NCBI GenBank assembly: GCA_003022745.1 | Contig: PXSU01000128.1 | Location: 1 to 9,133 of the forward strand | Direction of reading: 5' to 3' | DNA: 9,133 nucleotides | Source of the DNA: Halobacteriales archaeon SW_9_67_25 | GTDB taxonomy: Archaea > Halobacteriota > Halobacteria > Halobacteriales > Haloarculaceae | Position numbers and translations under genes: made by a program | Shown here: positions 1-6,550 of the stretch, piece by piece | How the letters are laid out: every line of letters begins with the position of its first letter | Numbering within the stretch: position 1 is the first letter of the stretch | The notes under the pieces: generated by a model | What the model saw: only the letters and a program-made list of their open reading frames with translations | The model's database searches: none | Told to the model about the DNA's origin: nothing

Positions 1-579
1 TCGGACCTCTCGACGAACCTCGGCCGGGTCCGTGACAACGACGCCGACGTACTGTTGCTGACGGCCCACCAGAAGCACGCGGTCATCGCGGCCGACCAGA
101 TGGAGAGCCAGGAGGTCAACGTCGACGCGGCGATGGCCACGGTCGGGAGCCTGACCGACAGCTTCAAAGAACAAACCGGAGACAACGGCAACTACTGGTA
201 CGGGCCGAGTTCGTGGGCGGTCAACGCGAACTTCCAGGACCCCGTGTTCGGGTCGACCTCGGAGTACGTCCAGGCACACGAAGAGGAGTTCGACTACACG
301 CCGGACTACCACAACGCCGCCGGCGTGGGCGTCGTCGAGACGTTCAAGCGTGCCTTCGAGGAAGTCGGCGAGCTCTCGCCCGGGAACGTCCGGGACACGA
401 TCCGCGAACTCGAGTTCTCGACGGCCTACGGGACCGTGACCTTCGCGGACAACGGCGTCATCAACAAGAACATGATCGTCTACCAGTGGCAGCCCGACCC
501 GGGCAAGCAGATCGTCTACCCCGAGGCCGCCCGCCAGTCCGAACCCATCTACCCGACGCCGAGCTGGTCGGAGCGGTAA
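1..579 (+). CDS. HAAT-family ABC transporter substrate-binding protein, C-terminal part (5' end outside window)
   Basis: The frame is open from base 1 and ends at TAA 577-579, giving the last 192 residues of a longer protein (family members are usually about 400 residues or more). It is read as the C-terminal lobe of a type-1 periplasmic-binding-fold (Peripla_BP_6, LivJ/AmiC-like) receptor. The text fits that fold: a segment ending DADVLLLTAHQKHA followed by QMESQEVNVDAAMATVGS, then a YGPSSWAVN stretch, an HNAAGVGVVETFKRAFEEVG helix, and a closing TAYGTVTFADNGVINKNMIVYQWQ strand pair near the end. In haloarchaea such receptors are lipoproteins outside the membrane that deliver the ligand to the permease. 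The family role is known; the ligand (branched-chain amino acids, amides or urea) cannot be read here. The permease gene starts 9 nt downstream, which supports the assignment. The signal peptide and N-lobe lie before the window. Confidence 0.88.
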   Translation, partial: SDLSTNLGRVRDNDADVLLLTAHQKHAVIAADQMESQEVNVDAAMATVGSLTDSFKEQTGDNGNYWYGPSSWAVNANFQDPVFGSTSEYVQAHEEEFDYTPDYHNAAGVGVVETFKRAFEEVGELSPGNVRDTIRELEFSTAYGTVTFADNGVINKNMIVYQWQPDPGKQIVYPEAARQSEPIYPTPSWSER

Positions 580-588
580 CTCGGACGG

Positions 589-2853
589 ATGGTCGTCCAG
601 GAATTCGTCCAGTTCACCGTCAACGGGCTGCTGGTCGGCTCGCTGTTCGCGACGATTGCCGTCGGGTTCGCCCTCATCTGGGGCGTCGTCGACATCATCA
701 ACCTCGCCCACGGCGAGATGGTGATGCTCGGCGGTTACGCCAGCTACTGGCTCGTGCAGGTCGCCGCCGGCGGCGAGGCGTCGCTGCTCGTCGCGCTGGG
801 ATCGATCCCGGTCGCAATCGCGGTGATGTACGCCATCGGGTACCTCCTCCAGCGGCTCCTCGTCCAGCAGGTCTCCGACGCGAGCGTCTTCCTCACGCTG
901 CTCATCACGTTCGGGATCAGCATCGCAATCCAGCAACTGGCCATCATCGCGTGGTCGGCCGATCCACGTAGCACTCCCGTCGCACTTGCCGACCCCTCGA
1001 TGTCCGTCGCTGGCATCGTCGTCCCGAAACTGAAGTCCGTCGCCTTCGTCGGCGCGCTCGTTCTGACTGCCCTGCTGTGGGTCTACCTCCAGCGGACCCG
1101 CCGGGGCCGCGCGATCCGCGCGGTCGCACAGAACCCGCAGGCGGCCGAACTCGTCGGGATCGACGTCGAGCACACCCGCGCGGTCACGTTCGGCCTCTCG
1201 GCGGCCATCGCGGGCGGCGCCGGCGGGTTCATCGGGATGATACTCAGCCTCCGCCCCCAGATGGGGCTCATCTACACGCTGAAGAGCTTCGTCATCGTCG
1301 TCTTCGGCGGCATCGGGTCGATCCCCGGCGCGCTCGTGGGCGGGCTGGCGCTGGGCGCGGTCGAGCAACTGGTCACCGGCTTCATCAGTTCGACCTGGAC
1401 GCTCGCGGTGAGTTTCTCTCTGCTCATCGTCCTGCTGGTCGTGAAACCCAGCGGCCTGTTCGGCCAGTCCATCGAGGGCGGCGATGGCGGGACCCGCTCC
1501 GGGTCGTCGCTGGCGCTCGCGACGCCCGACTCGCTCCGGGAGGTCGCGCTGCTCGTGGCTGGCGTCGGCGCCGTCGCGGCAGCCGTCGCCGTCGTCGTGC
1601 TCGGGTGGCTGGACATCGCTTCACTCACCGTCTGGGCGGCGATCCTGGGACCCGCCGGCGTCCTCTGTCTCCTCTGGGCGACCGTCCTCGACGGCGAGCG
1701 GCTGTGGGCGCTGTTCGGGCTGGTCGTCGTGACGCTCGCACTCTTGCAGTTGTCCGGCCCGTTGCCGGCGGCCGACGCGTCCGCGATGCTCGTCGTCATC
1801 GGCGCCCTCGCGATACTCTGGGACGTCGCGCTCGACCGGGCACGGCAGGTGCTCGACCGCTCGGCCCGGCACGGCTGGGCGCTGCTCGCGGCCTTCGCCG
1901 TCGTCGCGGTGATCGTCAAGGCGGCCGGACTCCTCGGGCAGTTCTGGACGACCGTTGCCATCCAGCTGTACATCTTCGGCGTGCTAGCGCTGTCGTGGGA
2001 CCTGCTGGGTGGGCAGACTGGCTACCCGAGCTTCGGGAACATGGCCTTCTTCGGCGTGGGTGCCTACACCAGCGCCATCCTCTTCAAGACCTACGGGGTC
2101 AGCCTCCCGCTGTCTTTCGCCGCTGCCGCACTCGCGGCGCTGGTCTTTGCTGCCGTCATCGGCCTGCTCGTCCTCCGGTTGCAGGGCGGGTACTTTGCCA
2201 TCGCGACGCTCGGTGTCCTGCTCGTGGCGATCCAGGTCGCCCGGAACCTCGACATCACGGGCGGTCCCGACGGGATCATCCTCCTCGACGTCCCGCCACA
2301 GTCTGTGTTCTACTACGCCCTGCTCGGGACACTCGTCGCCGAGGTCGCCGTCGTCTACTATCTGCTCGGGTCCCGCTTTGGCTACGTCCTCAACACGATC
2401 CGCGACGACGAGGGCAAGGCCATCGCAATGGGCATCAACACCACCTACTACAAGACGGCGGCCTGGATGCTGGCGGCGCTGTTCACGGGACTGGTCGGCG
2501 CGATGTGGGCACCGTACAACACCTTCGTCGACCCACAGCAGGCGTTCAATACGGCCTGGAACGTCGAGTTCATCGTGATGGCATTTCTCGGCGGGACCGG
2601 GACCATCGCCGGACCGGTGCTTGGCGCGTTCGGCCTCTGGGCGCTCGTCCTGCAGATCGACACGTTCTTTCCGGGCGTCCAGCTCATCGTCCTCGGCCTG
2701 GTCGTCATCGTGACCGTCGTCCAGTTCCCCGATGGCGTCGTCGGCCAACTCCGCGAGCGGGCCAGCGCCATGGAGTACTACAAACACGGCGGCGGCGCCG
2801 CCGGCGACCCCGCCTCGGACGCCGACATCGAACCCGAGGGAGGTGACGACTGA
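589..2853 (+). CDS. Fused LivH-LivM permease of a branched-chain amino acid/amide-type ABC transporter
   Basis: This 754-residue membrane protein contains both permease halves of a HAAT/Liv importer. Residues 1-295 match LivH: an NGLLVGSLFATIAVGFALIWG start, the NLAHGEMVMLGGY motif (39-50) and a cytoplasmic coupling loop GRAIRAVAQNPQAAELVGIDV (173-193). Residues about 430-720 match LivM: ALSWDLLGGQTGYPSFGNMAFFGVGAYTSA (467-496), the coupling loop NTIRDDEGKAIAMGI (602-616) and FLGGTGTIAGPVLGA (666-680). Between them, residues about 315-415 hold roughly four hydrophobic segments, possibly equivalent to the N-terminal extension of long LivM proteins. In most bacteria LivH and LivM are separate genes. 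The ATG at 589 is chosen because it aligns with the usual LivH N-terminus; no strong ribosome binding site precedes it, so translation may be coupled to the receptor gene. The tail after 728 is polar and acidic. The substrate is unknown. Confidence 0.9.
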   Translation: MVVQEFVQFTVNGLLVGSLFATIAVGFALIWGVVDIINLAHGEMVMLGGYASYWLVQVAAGGEASLLVALGSIPVAIAVMYAIGYLLQRLLVQQVSDASVFLTLLITFGISIAIQQLAIIAWSADPRSTPVALADPSMSVAGIVVPKLKSVAFVGALVLTALLWVYLQRTRRGRAIRAVAQNPQAAELVGIDVEHTRAVTFGLSAAIAGGAGGFIGMILSLRPQMGLIYTLKSFVIVVFGGIGSIPGALVGGLALGAVEQLVTGFISSTWTLAVSFSLLIVLLVVKPSGLFGQSIEGGDGGTRSGSSLALATPDSLREVALLVAGVGAVAAAVAVVVLGWLDIASLTVWAAILGPAGVLCLLWATVLDGERLWALFGLVVVTLALLQLSGPLPAADASAMLVVIGALAILWDVALDRARQVLDRSARHGWALLAAFAVVAVIVKAAGLLGQFWTTVAIQLYIFGVLALSWDLLGGQTGYPSFGNMAFFGVGAYTSAILFKTYGVSLPLSFAAAALAALVFAAVIGLLVLRLQGGYFAIATLGVLLVAIQVARNLDITGGPDGIILLDVPPQSVFYYALLGTLVAEVAVVYYLLGSRFGYVLNTIRDDEGKAIAMGINTTYYKTAAWMLAALFTGLVGAMWAPYNTFVDPQQAFNTAWNVEFIVMAFLGGTGTIAGPVLGAFGLWALVLQIDTFFPGVQLIVLGLVVIVTVVQFPDGVVGQLRERASAMEYYKHGGGAAGDPASDADIEPEGGDD
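2839..2846 (+). promoter_or_regulatory. Ribosome binding site of livG
   Basis: GGAGGTGA is fully complementary to the usual archaeal 16S rRNA 3' end and lies 8 nt before GTG 2855, inside the end of the permease gene. It decides the start: the alternative in-frame GTG at 2843 overlaps the site itself and the in-frame ATG at 2732 lies far inside the permease gene. Confidence 0.85.
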
Positions 2854-2854
2854 C

Positions 2855-3631
2855 GTGACCACCCAGCAGGCCCCACCCGAAAAGACCGACGCCGAGACGG
2901 TCATCAGGACCGAGAACGTCACGAAGCGGTTCGGCGGCCTGGTCGCCGTCGACAGCGTAGACATGCACGTCGACCACGGAGAAATCGTCGGACTCATCGG
3001 ACCCAACGGCGCCGGCAAGTCCACGCTGTTCAACTGCATTACCGGCACGCTCCCGGCCGACGAGGGCCACATACACCTCCGGGACGAGGAGATCACCGGC
3101 TGGCCGGAACACCGGATCGCAGGGGCGGGCCTGGGGCGGATGTTCCAGCAGACACGCGTCTACCGCGAGATGTCGGTCCGCGAGAACCTGATCGCGTCGG
3201 CCCAGCGAAACAACAGGTTCCTCGCGCAGTTTCGCCGGCCCGACGAGGCGACCCTCGACCGTGCGGACGAACTGCTCGCGTACGTCGACCTCGACGGACT
3301 GGCGGACGTCAGGGCCGGCCGGATGAGTTTCGGCCAGCAGAAACTCCTGGAGTTCGCAATGGCTCTGATGGCCGACCCCGAAATCTTGCTGATGGACGAA
3401 CCCGCCGGCGGGATCAATCCCTCGATGATCGAACAGTTGCTCGACTACATCCGCGAAACCAACACCGAGGAGGACGTGACGATCCTCCTCATCGAGCACA
3501 ACATGGACTTCGTGATGGAGATCGCCGACCGCATCTACGCGCTGGCCCACGGCGAACGCATCGCCGAGGGCACGCCCGAAGAGATACAGTCCGACGAACG
3601 TGTCCTCGACGCGTATCTGGGGAGGGAGTGA
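2855..3631 (+). CDS. livG: LivG-type ABC transporter ATP-binding protein
   Basis: This 258-residue cytoplasmic ATPase is one of the two motor subunits of the importer. Visible motifs are Walker A GPNGAGKS (49-56), the Q-loop in RMFQQTRVY (95-103), an ABC signature MSFGQQK (157-163), which is the LivG variant of LSGGQ, Walker B ILLMDEP (177-183), a D-loop-like AGGINP (184-189) and the switch histidine H215 in IEHNMDFVM. The ending ERIAEGTPEEIQSDERVLDAYLGRE is typical of LivG. GTG at 2855 is preferred because of the ribosome binding site 8 nt upstream. The gene starts 1 nt after the permease stop and ends 1 nt before livF, so the three are co-transcribed. All catalytic motifs are intact. LivG identity is secure; the substrate of the whole system is not. 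Confidence 0.93.
   Translation: MTTQQAPPEKTDAETVIRTENVTKRFGGLVAVDSVDMHVDHGEIVGLIGPNGAGKSTLFNCITGTLPADEGHIHLRDEEITGWPEHRIAGAGLGRMFQQTRVYREMSVRENLIASAQRNNRFLAQFRRPDEATLDRADELLAYVDLDGLADVRAGRMSFGQQKLLEFAMALMADPEILLMDEPAGGINPSMIEQLLDYIRETNTEEDVTILLIEHNMDFVMEIADRIYALAHGERIAEGTPEEIQSDERVLDAYLGRE
3621..3625 (+). promoter_or_regulatory. Ribosome binding site of livF
   Basis: GGAGG within the last codons of livG, 7 nt before ATG 3633. It supports ATG 3633 over the in-frame upstream ATG at 3600, which would overlap livG by 32 nt. Confidence 0.8.
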
Positions 3632-3632
3632 A

Positions 3633-4385
3633 ATGAGCGAGACGCACACTACCCCCGAGTCCGACCGCGGCAGCGACGCGCTTCTGGAACTGTCGGGCGT
3701 GACGGCCGGCTACGGCAACACGACGGTCATCCACGACGTCGAACTCGCGGTCGAGGAGGAGTCCATCGCGTGTCTCATCGGCCCCAACGGCTCGGGGAAG
3801 TCCACGCTGATGAAGAGCGTCTACGGGTTCGCGGACGTCTTCGAGGGCGCCGTCAGGTTCGACGGCGATGACGTGACGGGCCGGAGTCCACAGGAGAGCC
3901 TCGCCTCGGGGATGAGTTACGTTCTCCAGTCCGCCAGCGTCTTTCCCGACATGAGCGTCCACGAGAACATGCTCATGGGCGGGTACGTCTTCGAGGACGA
4001 CGACCGGGCCCGGGAGCGCGCCGAGGAACTGTACGAGGAGTTCCCCATCATCGGCGACATCCGCGACCAGAAAGCAGGGACGCTCTCGGGTGGTCAGCGC
4101 CGTCTCCTCGAACTCGCACGTGCGCTGATGGTCGACCCCGAACTCATGTTGCTCGACGAACCGTCCATCGGGCTCGAACCGAAGTTCATCGACGACGTCT
4201 TCGAGCGTATTCGCCAGCTGAACGACCTCGGGACCACCCTCCTGCTGGTCGAACAGAACGCCGAGAAGGGGCTCTCGGTCGCCGACCGCGGGTTCGTGCT
4301 CGCCAGCGGCGAAATCAAGTTTGCCGGCACCGGCACGGAACTGCTCGAAGACGAGGAGGTCGGCCGGCTGTACCTGGGCGGGTGA
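3633..4385 (+). CDS. livF: LivF-type ABC transporter ATP-binding protein
   Basis: This 250-residue protein is the second ATPase of the importer. Motifs are Walker A GPNGSGKS (50-57), Q-loop Q99 in YVLQSASVFPDMSVHENM, the canonical signature LSGGQ (151-155), Walker B LMLLDEP (171-177) and the family-typical VEQN (206-209), where glutamine replaces the usual switch histidine. That substitution is normal for LivF, so it is not a defect. The ending VGRLYLGG is also characteristic. A short acidic and polar N-terminal extension (residues 1-15) precedes the ATPase domain. The gene follows livG by 1 nt with its own strong ribosome binding site. It is the last recognisable transporter gene; a weak hairpin (CGTCGG/CCGACG, 4397-4402 and 4406-4411) follows the stop, without a T-run, so transcription may continue into the hydrolase gene. 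Confidence 0.93.
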   Translation: MSETHTTPESDRGSDALLELSGVTAGYGNTTVIHDVELAVEEESIACLIGPNGSGKSTLMKSVYGFADVFEGAVRFDGDDVTGRSPQESLASGMSYVLQSASVFPDMSVHENMLMGGYVFEDDDRARERAEELYEEFPIIGDIRDQKAGTLSGGQRRLLELARALMVDPELMLLDEPSIGLEPKFIDDVFERIRQLNDLGTTLLLVEQNAEKGLSVADRGFVLASGEIKFAGTGTELLEDEEVGRLYLGG

Positions 4386-4480
4386 GTACCCGGAGGCGTC
4401 GGAGGCCGACGTCGCGTACGCCGGCGCCCTGCACGGAACCACAACTGACTCATGACGGGACTCCCTCGTACACATAGCGA

Positions 4481-5281
4481 ATGCGCGTCGAACAGCTCGG
4501 TGAGGGCGACCCGGAGGTAGCCGTCGTCGGAGGCATCCACGGCGACGAGCCCTGCGGGGTGCAGGCCATCGAATCCCTGCTGGACGAACAGCCACCGGTC
4601 GAGCGACCGGTGAAGCTCGTCGTCGCCAACGAGGCTGCCCTCGAAGCGGGCGAGCGCTACCTCGACGACGACCTCAACCGCTCGTTTCCGGGCGATCCAG
4701 ACTCTTCGTCCCACGAGAAGCGCCTGGCAGCCCGTCTGAGCGACGTGCTCGCCGGGTGCGAGACTGTCTCGTTGCACTCGACCCAGTCCTACGACGACAT
4801 GTTCGCCATCGTCAACGGGACGGGCGCCCTCGAGCGCGAGGTGTGCCCGCGGCTCTCGGTCGACGCCGTCGTCGACGCGGGCGCCTTCGACCGCGGGCGC
4901 CTGTTCGTGAGTCTCGACAGCCTGGTCGAAATCGAGTGTGGCTACCAGGGCTCCGAGGCGGCCACCGAGAACGCTCGCCGCGTCGCCCGCGAGTTCCTCG
5001 GTGCTGTCGGCGCGCTCCCCGCCGAACGGCGCGAGCCCCGGTCGGATCTGCCGGTCTACCGTCTGTTCGGGCAGGTCCCGAAGCGACAGGCCCGGACCTA
5101 CGAGGTGTACGCCTCGAACTTCGAGCACGTCCCCCCGGGCGAAGCCTTCGCGGCCGCCGACGGCGAGGAACTCGTCGCGGAGGAGGGCTTCTACCCCGTG
5201 CTCATGTCGCCGTACGGTTACGAGGAGGTGTTCGGCTACGCCGCCGAGCGCCTCGGGACCGTCGGGAGCGAGGCGACGTAG
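4481..5281 (+). CDS. Succinylglutamate desuccinylase/aspartoacylase family zinc hydrolase
   Basis: This 266-residue protein of the M14-like AstE/AspA family is predicted to cleave an amide (N-acyl amino acid or related) in the cytoplasm using one zinc ion. The ligand set is visible: GGIHGDE gives H20 and E23, and SLHST gives H99. The family motif DDLNRSFPG (63-71) shapes the substrate pocket, and E152 in VEIECGYQG is the probable catalytic glutamate. No signal peptide or membrane segment is seen. ATG 4481 is chosen because the protein opens directly into the first strand (VAVVGGIHGDE); no Shine-Dalgarno site and no clear TATA box lie just upstream. It follows the transporter by 95 nt on the same strand, so it may act on an imported compound, but that link is inference. 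Many haloarchaeal members of this family have no assigned substrate. Confidence 0.85.
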   Translation: MRVEQLGEGDPEVAVVGGIHGDEPCGVQAIESLLDEQPPVERPVKLVVANEAALEAGERYLDDDLNRSFPGDPDSSSHEKRLAARLSDVLAGCETVSLHSTQSYDDMFAIVNGTGALEREVCPRLSVDAVVDAGAFDRGRLFVSLDSLVEIECGYQGSEAATENARRVAREFLGAVGALPAERREPRSDLPVYRLFGQVPKRQARTYEVYASNFEHVPPGEAFAAADGEELVAEEGFYPVLMSPYGYEEVFGYAAERLGTVGSEAT

Positions 5282-5293
5282 GGGCATGGTTTC

Positions 5294-5375
5294 ATACGGA
5301 TTGCTGTCGCTATTTTCCAGGTCGACCGCACGCCGTACTGCGGTCGATCCAGTACTGAACTACAGCAATCCGTAT
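5294..5375. repeat. 82-bp MITE-like element with perfect 14-bp terminal inverted repeats
   Basis: ATACGGATTGCTGT (5294-5307) and ACAGCAATCCGTAT (5362-5375) are exact reverse complements bounding 82 bp. Inside is a second hairpin, TCGACCGCA (5322-5330) and TGCGGTCGA (5339-5347), with an 8-nt loop. The element starts 13 bp after the stop of the hydrolase gene and encodes nothing convincing. No direct target duplication is visible in the flanks. Size and layout fit a non-autonomous MITE left by an insertion sequence; a bidirectional terminator or RNA hairpin is the main alternative. Confidence 0.65.
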
Positions 5376-5610
5376 CAGAGGGCGAGGCTTTGGCATCCCC
5401 GGAGCGGGACCAGCATCATTAATAAAGGTTGACACGTACGGCTGCGTGCTTCGAACGGTCCCCGGTTCTCCAGCGGAGCGGTTCGGCGGTCCCTCGCCGG
5501 TCAATCCGTACGACAGTGTCTGTCCGGTGTCTGTCCCTACCTCGATGAGTCGATTCCGACCCTGAGACCCGCCGGGAGCTGCCCAGTCTCCGGTCGCCTA
5601 TTGTGCTCAG
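5376..5610. other. Non-coding region downstream of the MITE-like element
   Basis: No credible gene is seen between the element and the end of the minus-strand UPF0179 gene. Small frames here have no ribosome binding site and no family resemblance. It contains an AT-rich promoter-like box (5419-5426), a 7-bp inverted pair CGTACGG (5435-5441) and CCGTACG (5506-5512), and a tandem 10-bp direct repeat GTGTCTGTCC (5516-5525 and 5527-5536). Confidence 0.6.
5419..5426. promoter_or_regulatory. Orphan TATA-like box
   Basis: TTAATAAA stands out in a GC-rich surround and resembles a haloarchaeal TATA element in either direction. On the plus strand it would start RNA near 5445-5450, heading toward the 3' end of the UPF0179 gene; on the minus strand it would read into the MITE-like element. 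No gene follows closely in either direction, so it is either a promoter for a non-coding RNA or chance. Confidence 0.3.
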
Positions 5611-6063
5611 TCAGGTGTCTTCGGGCGGCGAGAACTCCACCAGCGTCAGTTCGCGGTCGAGCATGCAGTAGTCGTGGGGCGGTTCACCGACGACCTCCTC
5701 GATGCGGTACTCGCCCTCGAAGTCCAGACCCAGCGGCTCGCAGTACTCGTGGCTCGGGCAGTCGGTGTGGGGACAGGGTCCCTCCAGAGCGGCCTTGCTG
5801 CCGGCGAAAGCGCTGGTATCGGCCACGTTCGCCCGGACCGGTGCGGGTTCGACCTCGACGGCCGTCACCCCGGTGTCGTGGACAGCACACTCGAGCGTGT
5901 TCGCGTTCTCGCGGACGTCGACAACCTCGTAGCGCCGGCCGGAAGTGAGATTGAGACACTGGTCGCGGTAGGGACACCCCTCGCAGGTGCTGGATTCCCC
6001 CTGATAGACGAACTCGGTGCCCTCCGACGCCAGCCGGGTCCCGATGAGCGTGACCGAAGTCAT
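5611..6063 (-). CDS. UPF0179 family protein, eight-cysteine metal or Fe-S binding candidate
   Basis: This 150-residue protein is recognised as the archaeal UPF0179 family, whose function is unknown. ATG at 6063 (minus) gives the usual start MTSVTLIGTRLA; a longer in-frame start at 6123 would pass through the promoter and adds a non-family sequence. Its cysteines are C27, C30, C36, C59, C97, C102, C108 and C133. They fall into two groups of four that align with each other: CPYRDQC (30-36) with CPSHEYC (102-108), each followed by a RRYEVVDV- or EYRIEEVV-like strand and a further cysteine 23-25 residues on. This suggests two tandem modules each binding zinc or an iron-sulfur centre. No signal peptide or membrane segment is present, so it is cytosolic. 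A TATA box 25-31 bp upstream predicts a leaderless or nearly leaderless mRNA, separate from the DUF5820-like gene. Confidence 0.85.
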   Translation of the reverse strand: MTSVTLIGTRLASEGTEFVYQGESSTCEGCPYRDQCLNLTSGRRYEVVDVRENANTLECAVHDTGVTAVEVEPAPVRANVADTSAFAGSKAALEGPCPHTDCPSHEYCEPLGLDFEGEYRIEEVVGEPPHDYCMLDRELTLVEFSPPEDT

Positions 6064-6087
6064 CGTCCCCCGTTGGGCCCCGCCCGG

Positions 6088-6094
6088 ATTAATA
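6088..6094 (-). promoter_or_regulatory. TATA box of the UPF0179 gene
   Basis: TATTAAT on the minus strand is centred about 28 nt before ATG 6063, the spacing expected between an archaeal TATA box and a start site at or just before the start codon. It is the only AT-rich stretch in this GC-rich 72-bp gap. No ribosome binding site is present, consistent with leaderless translation. Confidence 0.65.
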
Positions 6095-6105
6095 CTGGCG
6101 GGCTC

Positions 6106-6121
6106 GCGGGCACGTGCCCGC
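6106..6121. repeat. 16-bp perfect palindrome between two minus-strand genes
   Basis: GCGGGCACGTGCCCGC is a perfect palindrome with a CACGTG core. It sits 14 bp after the stop of the DUF5820-like gene and 11 bp upstream of the UPF0179 TATA box. It could be an operator for the UPF0179 promoter or a GC-rich hairpin ending the upstream transcript, although no T-run follows on the minus strand. Confidence 0.6.
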
Positions 6122-6135
6122 ATCGCTCGTGGCTA

Positions 6136-6549
6136 TCACTCCCGGCCGGTCAGTTCGTCCAGTTTCTCGAAATACTCCGGGCGGGGAACCTGGTAGCGGT
6201 CCCGGTAGTCGATGGCTCCGTCGGAAAAGCGGACCGCCAGTTCGACCGCACCAGCCAGCGCCTCGTCGCGGGTTCCGTACTCCACGGTCGGACACTCGAC
6301 GTCGGGTTCGAGAAACAGCGTCACGTACCAGGGGTCCGCGGGGTCGGGGTCGGTGCGTCCCGGCCGGCGACTGCGGCGGCCTTTCGTGAGGTAGATCGTC
6401 GGCAGGCATGCCGGCGGGAACTCGGCCGTGTCGAAGATGTCCGGCCGGTAGGCGAGCACCACCTTCCTGGCCTCGTCGCTCCAGACCTCCCAGCCTGCGG
6501 GGAGTTCGTCGAACGTCACGGCGACTTGTTCGGCTGCCGGGTGTATCAT
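6136..6549 (-). CDS. DUF5820-like haloarchaeal protein of unknown function
   Basis: This 137-residue soluble acidic protein resembles the haloarchaeal DUF5820 family. Its recognisable core runs from LPAGWEVWSDEARKVVLAYRPD (16-37) through FPPACLPTIYLTKG (44-57) to DPWYVTLFLEPDV (72-84), and it ends with an acidic helix (EYFEKLDELTGRE). A basic loop KGRRSRRPGR (56-65) sits in the middle. Two cysteines (C48, C86) show no metal-binding pattern, and no catalytic motif is seen. ATG at 6549 is used because the N-terminus fits and no other start precedes the core; there is no Shine-Dalgarno site. Upstream, a strong TTATATAA box at 6682-6689 would give a leader of about 110 nt that can fold (see the entry at 6551-6624). 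It lies upstream of UPF0179 in the same direction, but that gene has its own promoter. Family name moderately sure, function unknown. Confidence 0.68.
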   Translation of the reverse strand: MIHPAAEQVAVTFDELPAGWEVWSDEARKVVLAYRPDIFDTAEFPPACLPTIYLTKGRRSRRPGRTDPDPADPWYVTLFLEPDVECPTVEYGTRDEALAGAVELAVRFSDGAIDYRDRYQVPRPEYFEKLDELTGRE

Positions 6550-6550
6550 A

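Noticed and set aside
207..214. Missing switch histidine in the LivF ATPase (Q208 in VEQN)
   Set aside because: Residue numbers in the LivF protein are given here. VEQN is the normal form in LivF-type ATPases, so it is not evidence of a dead enzyme.
213..971. Arginine/proline-rich plus-strand frames at 213-971 and 1077-2846
   Set aside because: Arg/Pro/Gly-rich composition is typical of the wrong reading frame in high-GC haloarchaeal DNA, and both overlap the receptor and permease genes.
1984..5287. Long minus-strand open frames opposite the permease, ATPases and hydrolase (1984-3096, 2705-3649, 3489-4595, 4094-5287)
   Set aside because: They overlap strongly supported plus-strand genes and each other. 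They arise from GC-rich third positions and lack recognisable motifs or start signals.
5310..5504. A 64-codon minus-strand frame running through the inverted-repeat element
   Set aside because: It begins in non-coding DNA without a ribosome binding site or promoter at a usable distance and reads through the MITE-like inverted repeat. No recognisable protein family.
5435..5512. tRNA-like look of the GC-rich stretch with GTTCGAA/GTTCGG-type words
   Set aside because: No acceptor stem, anticodon arm or T-arm pairing can be assembled on either strand.
5516..5536. Tandem 10-bp direct repeat GTGTCTGTCC as a possible CRISPR or iteron array
   Set aside because: Only two copies, 1 nt apart, with no further units; too short for a CRISPR array or replication iterons.
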